The notes below the pieces were generated by a model. It was not told where the DNA came from. It saw only the letters and a program-made list of their open reading frames with translations, and made no database searches. The translations under genes were made by a program, and so were the position numbers. From the NCBI RefSeq assembly GCF_947623445.1, contig NC_135244.1:23436860-23500859 (forward strand): a DNA stretch of 64,000 bases. Direction: 5' to 3'. The DNA is from Clavelina lepadiformis. Lineage: Eukaryota > Chordata > Ascidiacea > Aplousobranchia > Clavelinidae. Shown here one piece after another: positions 11,801 through 24,000 of the stretch (its first letter is position 1; every line of letters starts with the position of its first letter).

Positions 11801-14800
11801 AAGCAGTCGAGAATGCTCACGTGGTTCTGATGTTCCTTTCTCTTAACTACGAGACAAGCGAAAATTGTATAAGAGAATCTTCACTCACGGCTGATATGGC
11901 AAAAAAGATCGTCCCAATTCGAGTCCTTCCTGATGGTTACCAGCTTTCAACTAGGCTTCGTGAGTATGATAGTCTACATTAAGGGGTCATATCCCAATTC
12001 AAAGAGAGAGATATGGTTTTCAATGCAAAGTACATTAAACCAAGAAGCTACCATCGCAAAACTACATCATAAACCTAGCCTGAATTTTTTCTTGCAACGA
12101 GACCTAGGTTATGACTGCCTACAGTCTTAATTTGGACAGAATCCATGTACTCAGTTTTCTATAACAACTGCCTGAACTTTACAACAAGTTTTTAGCTCAA
12201 AATTTTAGGACAAATAAAATACAAATACCAATACCAAAAAATTCAAACCCACACAAAATGTACAACTTAGCCTTTACCAGGAACCAGCTGTCGCCAAAAT
12301 AAAAATAACACTCCACATCGACGTCACATGCGCATTGCATCGGAAAATTTCGTAGTTTTTTTAATATGACGCATTGAGTGCAACTTCGTAACAATCGCCG
12401 TGTTGCCGGCTCAAAATTGTCTTTCTATTGGGAAGTGACCCCTTAAACGTTCATAACTCATAAGTTCAAACGTTCCCCTTTGCTATAAATATATTAACGT
12501 TATCCTTACTTGGCCAAGAATGTACATACAACAATTAAGTTAAACACATAACATAAAACATGGGTTTATTGCTTGGAAAAACGAGCTTATATGAAGAATA
12601 GAAAAATATCATCCGTCGTAATAATCTGCCTGAACCTGTCCATCCAAGCAATAAACTCTCGTCTTTTTTATACTTGACTAAAGATTGCTTTTTCTTATTT
12701 TAATATTTTTTATTTTGTTCCCGCGGTGACCTTATTTCCGTGGAAAAATTGATGTGGTTGCCTTTTATTAGGAGTTAGTTATCTCTAGTTTTAACATTTT
12801 GCTGTTATACCAATGTTGGTGATTGCAGGTTTGCTGACAGCGGGCTTGCTCTACTACAACTTCAACAAAGGATCCTTTGATGACAATTTCAATCAACTTC
12901 TTGATGAGATAGGTGAGTTTTGTCTTGAGATATAACTTTCTTCACATTTCCCAGAAATTGTGTGCATATGGCCAAATCAAAATCCCAACTTCTTGTCGCT
13001 TTATTTCATTTGTATATAGGGGACACTACGTCCTAAACTGTAGCCTATACGGTATTTGTAAAATAATAAATCCACGGCTCGGTAGATGTTAATAATAGCA
13101 GAATAATAATATTTGTGCAAGTGGACACTATTATTTGATGATGAGTGGATGACTACTTCAATCAGCTTGAATATGCTTGAAAATATTCTTTAACTACTTT
13201 GGTTAAGATTTGTTTTCTTTTTTGTTTGTTTCAGAATCAATTGCTGGTATCGAAATGACAAGAAAAGTGGAAACTAAACTTTTAAAAATGAAAATATCAG
13301 AAAATCCCGGTAATAAGTTATTTTTTAACTTGGTGACAACATTTTTAAGTTAATACTTCAGTTTACAACTATATAACTAAAACTCAAACTAATTCACCAA
13401 CAAATACAAACAAAATCCTTTATTGTTTGTGAATAAATTTCATTGATGTCTCTTATTCTACATCTTAATTGCTGTCCCTAGAGAGTGAAATCTAAATCAT
13501 CATGTACAAAATTTTCAATCAAGATAACAAAGTTCGACAAAAAGCGACTAAACTAATCCAGACTTTTTTCTAAAACGGTTTAATGTCGATTGCTTATTTA
13601 GGCTGCATTAGTGTTCATTAAAAAACAGTTCTATCGAACTCTTTTTTTGTTTTTGTGTTTACTTAAATTGAATTATTTCGGTTTCCTTTCAACTTCAACC
13701 ACTACACAGACACTGGCTGTTGTATATTAGATTGTTAACTTTATGCAAGATTGTTTTACCTTTGTTACGAATCAGGAATAACAAATCAATCAAGAAGCTG
13801 TAAAAGAAAATGTGCTATTTAATCTCCCTCCTTATTGTCAAGCATTATGTTGATGACGCAATAAAGGATGCTAGATTTGACGCAAATATCGATTTGATAA
13901 AATAATCTTTCCTTCCCGTGTTCTGAAAAATCATTCGCGTATCGACTTTATGATAAAAGTTTCATATGCGCCTGTGTTAAACTCACTAATGCTGCAAAGG
14001 TGGAAACCATGAGGAGATATTTAATGAAAACTCCAACCGTGGTTATAATATTTGGTCACAACCAATGCCATCACGTCACTATTGGGAACATATTGACCGC
14101 GTTCTTGACGTTGATAATGACAAGAGGAAAAATAAGCTTATTCTACACAGTACTTCGAGTTAAACAAATTTAAGTTCGTGACCTAGTGAGATCCGAGTTA
14201 ATGATCTTTCAGTGTTTGCTGTAATTTCTTTAACAGATCAGTCTGATGAGATACTTGTCATTGGTAGATCGGGTTGTCCACAAAGTGTTGTCAAGTTCAA
14301 CACCAAGACAAAGCAGTGGAGTAAAATGCCGGTATGTTTGCGTTTTAAATGCTTTGGTTTACAACAAGCGAAGTCTTTATACTGTCATAGACATACGTCC
14401 TTTTTTCACAGCATTGTGGCACTTACAAAAAAGTTAAATGCCAACAATGTTCATCTGTTTGGTCATGACCAATTCTAACCTTAGAATAGGTGGCGTCTTT
14501 TTATCAAAAACACCTGGCACAGAAAGATGTCACCAACAAGAATTAAAACTAAAATAAACCAGTTTTCCAAAAGTTTGAAAAATGGCGAGAATTCTCGAAT
14601 TTGAATGCAAAGTTCCAAGTGAAGCGACTGTGTGGAGGCAAGCCCATGTTGCTGTTTGTAGCAGATCCATTGACCCCAACATGCCACTTAGGCATTTCCA
14701 CTTTAAATTTACGTTTTGTTGCGTGTTTGATTTTATCGCTGCATCAAGACATGTTTTCTTTTCAACTTTGCTATTTTATTATCTTTACCATTTCACTTAT

Positions 14801-17800
14801 TACTAGGTCACCTATGTCCAACCCAAATACCTTAGTGGAATTAATTAAAAAACAAAACCAAAATGGAAAACCGTCGAAATGGCTCAGAGAAAGCAAAACT
14901 CCACCTCGCTCCACTCTGCTCGTCTTGCTCTTGCCATTGTGAGAAATGGAGCAAAGTCTAAGATCATTTATTTGTCACAATGTCTTTTGTTACAAATAAA
15001 TGTAAATGACATTTGGTGCCCGGCAAGATGCTCATGCACCTTCAAATTTTGCCTCCTTACTCGAGTATGAACTTAATTGGGGCAAAATAGAATTGCCGAA
15101 ACAACAATAATATACGTTACCACGTTAAAGTGTTTTAATTATCGCGAATAACCATTTTATTTTAAAAGCACAAAATTCATTTATGAGTTGGCAAGCTGCT
15201 AAGAAGTATGGATGTTAAAGTTATGAGCTAACAAACATTCTTTGCGGTCGTGGAATGTCGTGGATTGTTGTTTCTTGATCGAATCGATTGTTATGAATTG
15301 TCGCCTGCAGAAAGTTTATACCTGTGTTGTTATGTGCCACTGTACAATCCCTTCAACCACATAACTTTATTGACCATGTCCATTGGCCATCATTTATTCA
15401 TGTTGTGTTGTTACCTGCAGATAGTTTTTGTACCAAGCCATCTCCACTAATAACATCATATCCAGTATTTAGTTGATATTGTTAGTAAATTCACTTCAGT
15501 TGATGTTGACTTTATGCAATAATGTTTCATCATACAGGATACAAACACTGCTCGGAGATATCCATCTGCTGTAAATTACAATCAACAAATTATATTGATG
15601 GCTGGTGGTAAAGGAATGATTAGTACTTACTACAACTCTGTTGAGATGTTGGACTTGAATGATGAGAATCCAAAGTGGGATAGCAACTTGCCTGCTATGG
15701 GAAAAAAGCGATGTAACTTTGCATCAGCTTTATTGAATGGTAAGTTATTAAACTATCATAACAATAATATAGTCGTCTTCCTCCAGTCACTCAGCTTGTC
15801 TTTTTACGTTTGCTGATTAATTTGTTTTAAATTTGAAATTTTATTTTTATTTGGTCTGGATTTGAAATTGATCACCAGAACCACTGAACAGGAGCAAGCT
15901 TACTTAAATGCCTTGCCCAAGGAGATTACTATGGTAGGATAGCGCCATCGAGTGTCGAACCAGGCGCATAATTGCGATTCTGTGCTCCACCACTCACTAA
16001 TCTTGTGAGATAATCAACAAAGTGTTTGACAAAATACTTCAGTTTAGACTTCATTGGTTCAATAATTATGATGTCATAGAAGGATGTAACAAAAACCTTC
16101 TCGTATAGATATTCACCTGATTGTGTCTTGTAGGTCTTGTTTATTGTGCTGGTGGTTGGAATGACACTGGTCGTCTATCATCATGTGAAAGTTACAATCC
16201 TGAAGAGAGGAAATGGTCTTCGATAAGGAACATGAATATAAAGCGAAGTTGGCTTGCGTTGGTCAGTGCACGAGGTGAGTTTATGATTTTGATGTTTCAG
16301 GTAAAGTAAAGTGTTTAAAGTAAACTTTTGTCAAAGTTGTCGAAGTAAATTGAGAGATCACCAATGGTTCGTTTCCACATTGATAAAACTATACCGGCAC
16401 CTGCCCGGTGATCGCAGTATACGTGAAACAGATACTCACGTTCTTATTCGCACATTTTTTTTGATATCGTTCATTTTTACGATACAGGTCCACTTAAAAA
16501 CGCAAAAAGGTGCACATAGTTGCTGTTTTCTTATTCTCATTCGTGTTCATGTCCGTGTTGTAACTCCTTGATATTCGTTCTTACGAGAACATGGCCCTCA
16601 GAGGAATCCAGACACTTGGATATACTCCTAAAAGTTTAACTAAACATAGCTACTTGGCGTTCATCATCACCATCAAATAGTTTGGTGGCAATAACACTTT
16701 TTACTTCTTAGCGCTGTTAAGCGAGTTCAACTCGTTTCATGAGCGCACTTCTCTCAAGTGTTTCCAACTCGGGTTTTCCCCAACCCGAAACCCGGATTTT
16801 TCTACCCTTTTCTACGACACGAAACCTGGGTTTCAAAATGTAAACATCCGGACTTTTAGACAAATCCAGGAAAACTTTGGCGTTCACAATTTTCAAACAA
16901 AATGGCGTCGCTGTATACTATTTACGCAATTTATTGTTTGGTATTAGGCAATTATTTCATCACAATATTTAGTTTGCGCAATATTTGTACTGGTTACCTT
17001 GATATTAATTTGTAAATAATAATTTGATGCATTGATCGAGGAAGTTCTCTCATGTCTTTAGGATGCTGAGGTTACGCAAAGTTCATGAGAAAATTGGACA
17101 ACCAAAATGATTGTTGTAAAATAAAATTGCCGAACTAATGAAATTACGTAAAGCCGATATAACCGAAAATGAAAACATGAAAATATTCACAGTTCTGCCG
17201 GGATCAACAAAAATGTATTAATGAATTGAACGGATACGAATTACAAAAATTCGACTGTATTACAATAATGTTGATTTTACCTTAATATTGAGTTAGTTTT
17301 CACAAAAACATCCGCTTTTCTCAAAACCTTAAAAAACAACCAGGTTTGTCACTTACACCGGGAACCCGGGTTTTGAAATTTCGTCCCTAATTTGAAAAAC
17401 TACTTTTCTCTCGTTTAAAACGTTTTAACAAAAAAAGAATTCAAAGCGAGTTCACGCTGCCTGGTCGTGTCAAGTGAACTCGTTGACGAGCTTGGAAACC
17501 TGTTGAGACATTTTATGCCAATACCACAAAATATTAATATCTCGATTGGTTTTATGGAAACGGAAAATTCATGCATAGGCTTAATCACTTACTTGAGATA
17601 GTATTTTAAAAAGATTTAAATAAGTTGCCCTAACCCAGTAGCCTTCATATCGCATTGCGTGTACTCATTTTTGCGTAGGTCGTTGTTCTGACACGCGTCG
17701 CTGACTTAGCTCAACTCACTTAGGCTTACTCATGTAAAAAGGTTGATGACGTGTCACAAAGAAAAGCGCAGAAACAAACGATGTGGTCTTTTGTGTTCAA

Positions 17801-20123
17801 GAGTTTAATCGATGCAAAACGCAGCTCAGAGAATAGAAAATCAAGCTGTTGGTCACGTGTTAAATGTTGTATGATTTCAAATGACAGTCTGTGTGACGTC
17901 ACAGATACCGTGCTTTCCAGAAATTTCTAAATTTGGCGTCTGGAATCATATTCCATGTATTTTGAAACAAATTTATAAAAATCAACAAAAGATAAAATAA
18001 TTGAGCAACGGAAATTGGTCCTAGAAAATTTCACAACTGCGAAGGATTTGACTTTCCTTCATAAAGTGCTGGAGCAATAATGCTCGAATTTCAAACACAA
18101 GTGACGTGTTTAATTGATAGATGGTTGATTTTGAAAGGTTTGCTTTATGCGCTTGGGGGATGGGATGGTAATACAACAAACACAGCAGAAAGTTATGATC
18201 CACGAAACGGAAAGTGGGAATATATTCCACCGATGAAAACCTGCATATATGGATTAACTGCTGTTGTATTAAACAACGAAATATACGCGATAGGTGAGTC
18301 TTGCTGCAAGTGCAAATATCTTTCAAATTTTAAGGATATTTATGACTTGTCATGTTCTTTAAATGAATTAAATCAGGTGGATATGACGGTTCAAATCGTC
18401 TCTCTTCTGTTGAAAAATACAACCTGGACACGAAAACTTGGATTGATGTTCCATCTATGACTGAGGAAAGATGTGGTGGATCAGCTTGTGTAGTGGCTGG
18501 CCTTATATGGGTGTTTGGAGGGTGAGTAATTATAGGTATACATAATCACATTATTTTAAATTTATATCATTTATTTATATATTATAATACCATATTATAA
18601 TGTCTGCTGCAGTAATTGCCTACCTGGAGTCTATGAACCACTAGACTAGATGAAGGTGAATGTCATGATGAGTTTTGGGAAATGAATTTAAAAAATTTGT
18701 TTCATTAATATGCTCAGTTAATCTATGGCTCGAACAATGACAGTTTAAAATTCCAGTGATAATTTTCTCAGTAACAATTTCTTAATGTAAATTACAACTG
18801 GTGTTGCCGCTCAATTACCAGTGTTTTAAATGCGGCTCCACCATTCATAATTTGAGGTAAAATATCATCGTTCATGACTGAAATAATTATCACATAAAAG
18901 TAATAACTAAAATTGTCAATTGTTAGCTGATAATGAGATTAATTTTATAAAAATTTGTAACAGCACTCCAGCATGCAGAACAGATCATTCGTAGTTAGAG
19001 ACATGGAGAGTGACAGTTCTTCAAGCAGCGAGGAAGAATGTTTCGCGGTAATAGCTGTTGCTCTGACATACAGACAAATAAAGCACAGAGTGTGGGTTAG
19101 AAATGTGTTGAATAAAAAAGATATCAGCAGCTACAAGTTTATTGAAGAACTCGCTATTGGGTATAGAGAAACGTACATTAGATATATGAGAAGGACCTTT
19201 AGTCGTTCTAGTTATCTAGTTTTTAGAAAAAAAACCAGCACCAATACGAATTTTTAAATCTTTACCGAAAAATCCAGTGATAGTTATAAATTACTACCTG
19301 TGGAGCCATAACTTTATAGTGGCAATAGCAGGCTTCGGAAATGTTTTAATTGGTCACAAAGCCGATCTTGTGAAATGTTTTTTGGTCATTATGACATCAT
19401 AAAGCATATTAACAATTGTATTATTGCTTTACCAGCAAATGCAAACTTCGCATAACAAGCGAAGGGGTTTTTACCTTGGCAGACGTAGCTTGTAATTGTC
19501 TGATTGTGAATAGTTAGACAGTCTGGTATGATTCGGCAGAAGATTTGCTGTAGTAGCTTTTCACCAATTTGGTTTCTAACTTAATCTCAGCCCCAGAATA
19601 ATTCAAATTACGTGATAAAAAAACTAACTAAACATTATTGACCTGATGAGATTGTGTGTCGTTTCTTTTATACGATTGTTTTGCGTTTATGTCAAATGTT
19701 TGAGTTCTGCAGAAATTGTAACTATAGACACCGATAAAAAATTGGATACGATAAATGGTCACAGTGATTGACCTAAACTTCGGTGGCAGCTGGTGGCGAG
19801 GTATCAAGTTGGCGTGAAGCCTGGATCACATTGTTTTGTAATCGTCTATTCCGAAGTGGATTACGTAATTTATTTATTATGATTAGTATATTCGGGATAA
19901 CATGCTTCCAATTATTAACCTATATACAACCTGGTTCAGCTTTAATTTTGATTAACTCATCGTTTGTAATTTGTGTACATTTTGTGTTTTAAAGAGTTTA
20001 CTTTATATATTTTATAGGTGTGATGGCAAAACAGTTGAGTTCTATGATCCAGCCACCAACAAATGGCAAGTATCGACCAACATGGACAGACAACGATGGT
20101 GTCCTTGCGTCCTTTCCATCTGA
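8832..20123 (+). CDS. TIR-Kelch protein, gene A (11 exons, 443 aa)
   Basis: Coding exons: 8832-8846, 9776-9844, 11716-11959, 12829-12912, 13235-13309, 14237-14331, 15538-15739, 16134-16274, 18138-18293, 18377-18521, 20018-20123. All have GT donors and AG acceptors and join in frame to 443 codons and a TGA. Residues about 12-137 form a TIR domain: strand A HIMISYNWSD (12-21), strand B YQVWI (38-42), loop NKGQMKG, strand C HVVLMFLS (63-70), motif CIRE (79-82) whose Glu aligns with the catalytic Glu of NAD-cleaving TIRs, strand D IVPIRVL. Residues about 166-443 carry six Kelch repeats with GG at repeats 2-6; repeat 1 has GR instead. The start is the ATG in a short first exon ending at a GTAAGT donor. 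No signal peptide or membrane segment is seen, so it is probably cytosolic. An NADase or adaptor role linked to a Kelch substrate-binding propeller is inference. I know no named orthologue. Confidence 0.85.
10144..10191. repeat. CRE-containing palindrome in TIR intron 2, copy 1
   Basis: The arms TTATTGTGACGTA and TACGTCACAATAA enclose 'GATGGCGGCCAT' and a short tail. Near-identical copies sit at the same intron position in units 2 and 3. The arms contain TGACGT half-sites and the loop resembles a YY1 site, so it could be a regulatory element or the core of a tiny MITE. Confidence 0.5.
11226..11574 (+). mobile_element. 5'-truncated LINE fragment in TIR-Kelch intron 2
   Basis: The + strand encodes the C-terminal tail of a LINE reverse-transcriptase protein: LNRLRTGVGRFGECMHHWGL, then CICG, then QHILFDC, the Cys/His pattern at the end of jockey/CR1-like ORF2 proteins, ending in a stop near 11550 and a GAA-rich 3' end. 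It is flanked by a perfect 13-bp duplication, ATGTCGTAACAAA, at 11213-11225 and 11575-11587, the mark of target-primed insertion. A short C-run frameshift area lies near 11250. It is absent from the corresponding introns of units 2 and 3. Confidence 0.85.
11983..12442. mobile_element. TTAA-flanked MITE in TIR-Kelch intron 3
   Basis: The ends GGGGTCATATCCCAAT and ATTGGGAAGTGACCCC are imperfect inverted repeats, flanked on both sides by TTAA (11979-11982; 12443-12446), the target of piggyBac-type elements. A second, inverted family member is at 36395-36829. Intron 3 of gene A' and of fragment C lacks it, so it either inserted in unit 1 after duplication or was lost from the ancestor of the other two. 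No transposase frame. Confidence 0.7.
15880..16008 (-). mobile_element. tRNA-derived SINE-like fragment, unit 1
   Basis: On the minus strand a B-box-like GGTTCGACACT lies about 40 bp downstream of an A-box-like TAGTGAGTGG. These are followed by CCTTGGGCAAGGCATTTAAG, a core motif common in SINEs. It lies in the intron between Kelch exons 2 and 3. The identical block is at 46060-46189 in gene A', while gene B introns lack it. Confidence 0.5.
18973..19257 (+). pseudogene. PIF/Harbinger transposase N-terminal-like fragment, unit 1
   Basis: An open 94-codon stretch in the intron before the last Kelch exon. The acidic Ser/Glu-rich start, then HRVWVRNVLNKK and an EEL..Y.RYMR pattern, resemble the N-terminal part of HARBI1-like nucleases, which read W(V/I)R..L..R....F..L..EL.......F..Y.RM. 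The rest, including the DDE catalytic core, is missing. A matching fragment is at 49123-49407. Gene B has a different insert at this position. Confidence 0.45.
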
Positions 20124-20204
20124 AGTTGATACTAAATGATCAATCAATGTTTTCTAATTTGTATAGAAGTACAATGCAATAGTTCATAAAGATATTTCCT
20201 TTCA

Positions 20205-20210
20205 ATTAAA
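20205..20210 (+). promoter_or_regulatory. Poly(A) signal of gene A
   Basis: ATTAAA about 80 bp after the stop codon. The same TTCAATTAAATG context follows the stop codon of gene A' (50355-50360) and gene B (34155-34160), which supports a conserved 3' end. Confidence 0.5.
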
Positions 20211-20255
20211 TGTTGAGAAAATTATCAAGTTTATGAATTCATGGAATGTACGTAA

Positions 20256-20481
20256 TGTTACCGGCCTTTTCTTATGCTGGTTCGAATAGACCTGCAGTTA
20301 AACTGTAGAATTGTATTTGATAAAATAAAGGGTAAAAACAGGCACGTCTGCTCACAGCTCAGGCAACGGTAAAACTGACACGTTCGCCAACTATCAAGGC
20401 GCAATTACAAACATCAGCGCCTCCGGCCGAAGGCAGAAACACAAGGCACAAACACGTCAACCGAGCATAACACACGTAACA
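20256..20481 (-). repeat. 3' LTR, gypsy copy 1
   Basis: The 226-bp repeat begins TGTTAC and ends GTAACA. It differs from its partner at 25817-26042 at only two positions that I could see (a G/A in the CTGTAGAATT region and an A/G in the GAAACACAAGG region), so the insertion is young. Confidence 0.92.
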
Positions 20482-20494
20482 CTCCTCCCCCTCC
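20482..20494 (-). other. Polypurine tract, gypsy copy 1
   Basis: On the minus strand this reads GGAGGGGGAGGAG directly against the 3' LTR, the expected plus-strand primer site. The identical tract is at 50632-50644 in copy 2. Confidence 0.8.
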
Positions 20495-21093
20495 AATAAA
20501 TTTCTCTTCGACATTAGCATAACTGGCTATAAGCTAATATATGGAAAATAAAACGACAAATTGCAATATAATCACGAAGCAACCTCTATACTTCTGTTAC
20601 CCAGATAATGTGTTAATCTTGAAGAAAATTGTCGACCACGTATGCCACAGTGGGCCACAAAAAAAAACTTTACAAAAACGATTCCTCAAACACAGCAAAA
20701 CGGTGCAGTAGCAAAAAAATTATGATTATCACACCAATAAAAACAAACGGAAATCAAGGTAAAGCATTTCTATGTAAATAATATAAATACAAACATTACA
20801 TTGAAAACCACAGCAAAATTTTAAATAACTTGTCATAAAAGAAATTCAAACATTTTTTGACTATACCAAAACAATAGTACAAACACAATAAAGGTGGGTT
20901 ACAAATAATCCTTCATGCCAATAACACAACAAAAGGTATAAAAACGTGAGATTGATAGCTAAATTAGACGATATATAACAGATCCGAAATAAAATACCAT
21001 CATACTTGGTATATGTGAAACTGTGGTATATATAAAACACAAATCATAGGAAAGTAGTCAACAACATAGCATCAAGCATCACACAATAAACAA

Positions 21094-24000
21094 TTAATAC
21101 GTTTCGACGTCTGGGTAATGAATAGTGCGACGTGGGCTTCGGCGAAGTCGACCGTTATTTCGGGAGTTGCAAACGTTATTAAAATTGTTACTCTCGTGAT
21201 GATTTGCATTTGATCGGTTAGGCCTATTAAAAAAGTAAGCTCCAGTCAAGGGCATGTCTAGTTGCTGGGGGACATCTTCTGGGCAACTAGCTTGATTATA
21301 GGAAGGCATCCCTGTATGATGGTCTCCTCTGCTTAGCTTTAGCCTGTTAAAATGTACTCTTAACGTACGTTCGTGGTTGCGAATCAGATAATTTACCGGC
21401 GGAAAAGTCTCAACAATTTCGTAGGGTCCTGAATAAGGGAGGTGAAACTTTCGCTTTTCATCTTTTGATATGACAGTGTTTCGCAGCATGACCTTATCTC
21501 CTACTTGAAACTCAGCTTGTCTCGATACCGACTTGTCGTAACGTTCTTTCATGGATTGCCGACGTTGGTCGAGTCTCGTTTTCACGACTTCGTGGACAAG
21601 TCGCATACGGTCTTGTAAATCGAACATTGCCGATGATGATGGACGACTTGAAGGCTGTCCAGTCATCAAATCTGCTGGTAATCTCAATTCTCGTCCAGTC
21701 AGAAGGAAATGTGGAGAAACACCTGTCTCTTCGTGTCGACTGGCGTTATAGGTTGCACAAATTGAGGAGAGGGATTTATCCCAGGATAGTGGATCGCGCT
21801 GGACATAATTCTTCATGATGGAAAGGATGGTTCTGTTGGCTCTTTCAACCGCTCCGTTTCCAGAAGGGTGGTATGCTGTAGTTCTTGACTTCTTGCAGCC
21901 GAGAAGATCAATAAGCTCTTTAAACAACTGGCTCTCAAAGTTTCCTCCTCGGTCGCTGTGAATCCGCTCCGGAACACCATGAATCGTCATCCAGTTATGA
22001 TAGAGAACAAATGCTGTTTCTTGGGCTGTCTGTGATGGCATAGACCAAGCCTGCATATATTTAGTGTACATATCAGTGGCTACCAGTATGTAACGATTTC
22101 CTGAATGTGTCACAGGAAGTCCTCCAAGGACGTCAATCTCTATTCTTTGCATCGGCTCCAACTCCTCGGAAGGTACCAAGGGCGCTCTTGGTGTTTTAGA
22201 AGGAGCTTTACGTAAATCACAGAGTGTGCAACGCTCACAATACTCACGGACATCCGTTTTCCAGCGTGGCCAGTAAAATCGTCTTGAAACTCTTTCAGCT
22301 GTTCTATCAACACCCATGTGTCCTCCTCCATGTGATGCGTCATGTAACTCTTTCAGGACTCTCGGACGCATTTCTTTAGGAACCAGTAGCTGAAGACGTT
22401 TTCCTTCCAGTGTGTCTTCCAGACTGCGGTACAAGCACTGGTGTACTAAAAAAAACTCTCCAAACAAAGACCAGTAATGTCGAACCTCACTGCTCAACTT
22501 CTTAATTTTCTTAAAAGGGGGTCTTGCACCGGATCTAATCCAACCTAGTACTACGAAAAGATGTTCGTCGGACATTTGAGCTTGTGAAATTTGATCAGGA
22601 GTCCAACCGAAACCCTCACGAAGATCAATACTTAAAACACTTTCCGTTGAGGTCTTACAGGTTTCAAAGTTTTCTTCAAATTCAAACGGATACCTCTCAG
22701 GATTCACTTCGACGCTATTAGAATCACTTGTTTTGCTGCTCTGTGGCCTTCTGCTAAGTGCGTCTGCATTGGAGTGCTTTGATCCAGAGCGATGTATTAA
22801 TTTAAAATCAAAATCAGCCAATATTTCAAACCAGCGCGCACATTGACCGTATGTCTCTTTTGCTGTCCACAGCCACCATAACGAAGCGTGGTCCGTGCGA
22901 AGAAGAAAAGGTGTGCCAAGATAACAACGAAATTTCTGCACCCCATAAACAATTGCCAGAAGTTCTTTCCTCGTGGTGGAATAATTTCTTTCTGCTTTCG
23001 TTAAAGACCTACTTGCGTATGAAACTGGGTGCTCTTCACCATCTACAATCTGTGACAAAACACAGCCGAGCGAAAAATTTGAAGCATCTGTATCGAGGAT
23101 GAACTGCTGCGTAAAGTCCGGGTATCTCAATACTGGGTTTGTCACGAGTGCGTCTTTCAACAAGTTGAATGAGTGTAAACATTTATCATTCCAGCCGAAC
23201 TGTTTTTGAGGCTTCGTCAAATCGTACAGTGGGGCCGCAATTTTGGAAAAATCTCTGACAAACTTGCGATAGTATGATGCGAGTCCCAAAAACTGCCTTA
23301 CATCCTTTATCGACGAGGGCACAGGCCAATTGGAAACCGCAGAGATTTTCTCCGGATCGCAGGATACACCAGATTTTGAAACTACATGACCCAAGAATCT
23401 AACTTCTTCTTTGAACAAATTGCATTTAGTCGGTTTAAGTTTGAGGCCACCTGCAACTAATCGGGAAAGCACGTCGTCCAAGTTGCGCAGATGATCTTGA
23501 AAGGTGCGTGCATATATAATGATGTCATCCAGGTAAGCCAATGCACCATTCCATTCAACCCCATCGAGCACAATCCGCATCAAGTGCTGAAACGTGGCAG
23601 GTGCGTTTGCTAGTCCGAACGGCATAACATTAAAATCGAATAAACCTCGATGACAAGTAAACGCTGTTTTTTCACGGTCGCCTTCACTCATCGGTATTTG
23701 CCAGTAACCAGATTTAAGGTCTAGTGTGGTGAAATATTTGCACTCCGAGAGTTGATCCAAACTGTCATCGATCCGTGGCAAAGGAAAACTATGCTTCTTA
23801 GTGCAATTATTGACAGCCCTGTAGTCAATGCAAAACCTCGTATTACCGTCCTTCTTTTTTACCAACACAACTGGGCTAGACCAAGGCGATTGTGAGTGAC
23901 TAATAACGTTATCATTTAACATGTCCTTTAGCAACTCATCTACCTTTCGTTTGTTTTCTTCTGACATTCTTCTCGGGTGTTGGCGTATGGGTGCAGCGTC

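Noticed and set aside
14582..14942. Open frames of 74 and 113 codons in the Kelch 1-2 intron, copied at 44189-44549
   Set aside because: Conserved only because the segment is a recent duplicate; no domain and no splice logic.
20256..20481. GGTTCGAAT box suggesting a tRNA gene in the LTR
   Set aside because: No A box at proper spacing and no cloverleaf; it is part of the LTR.
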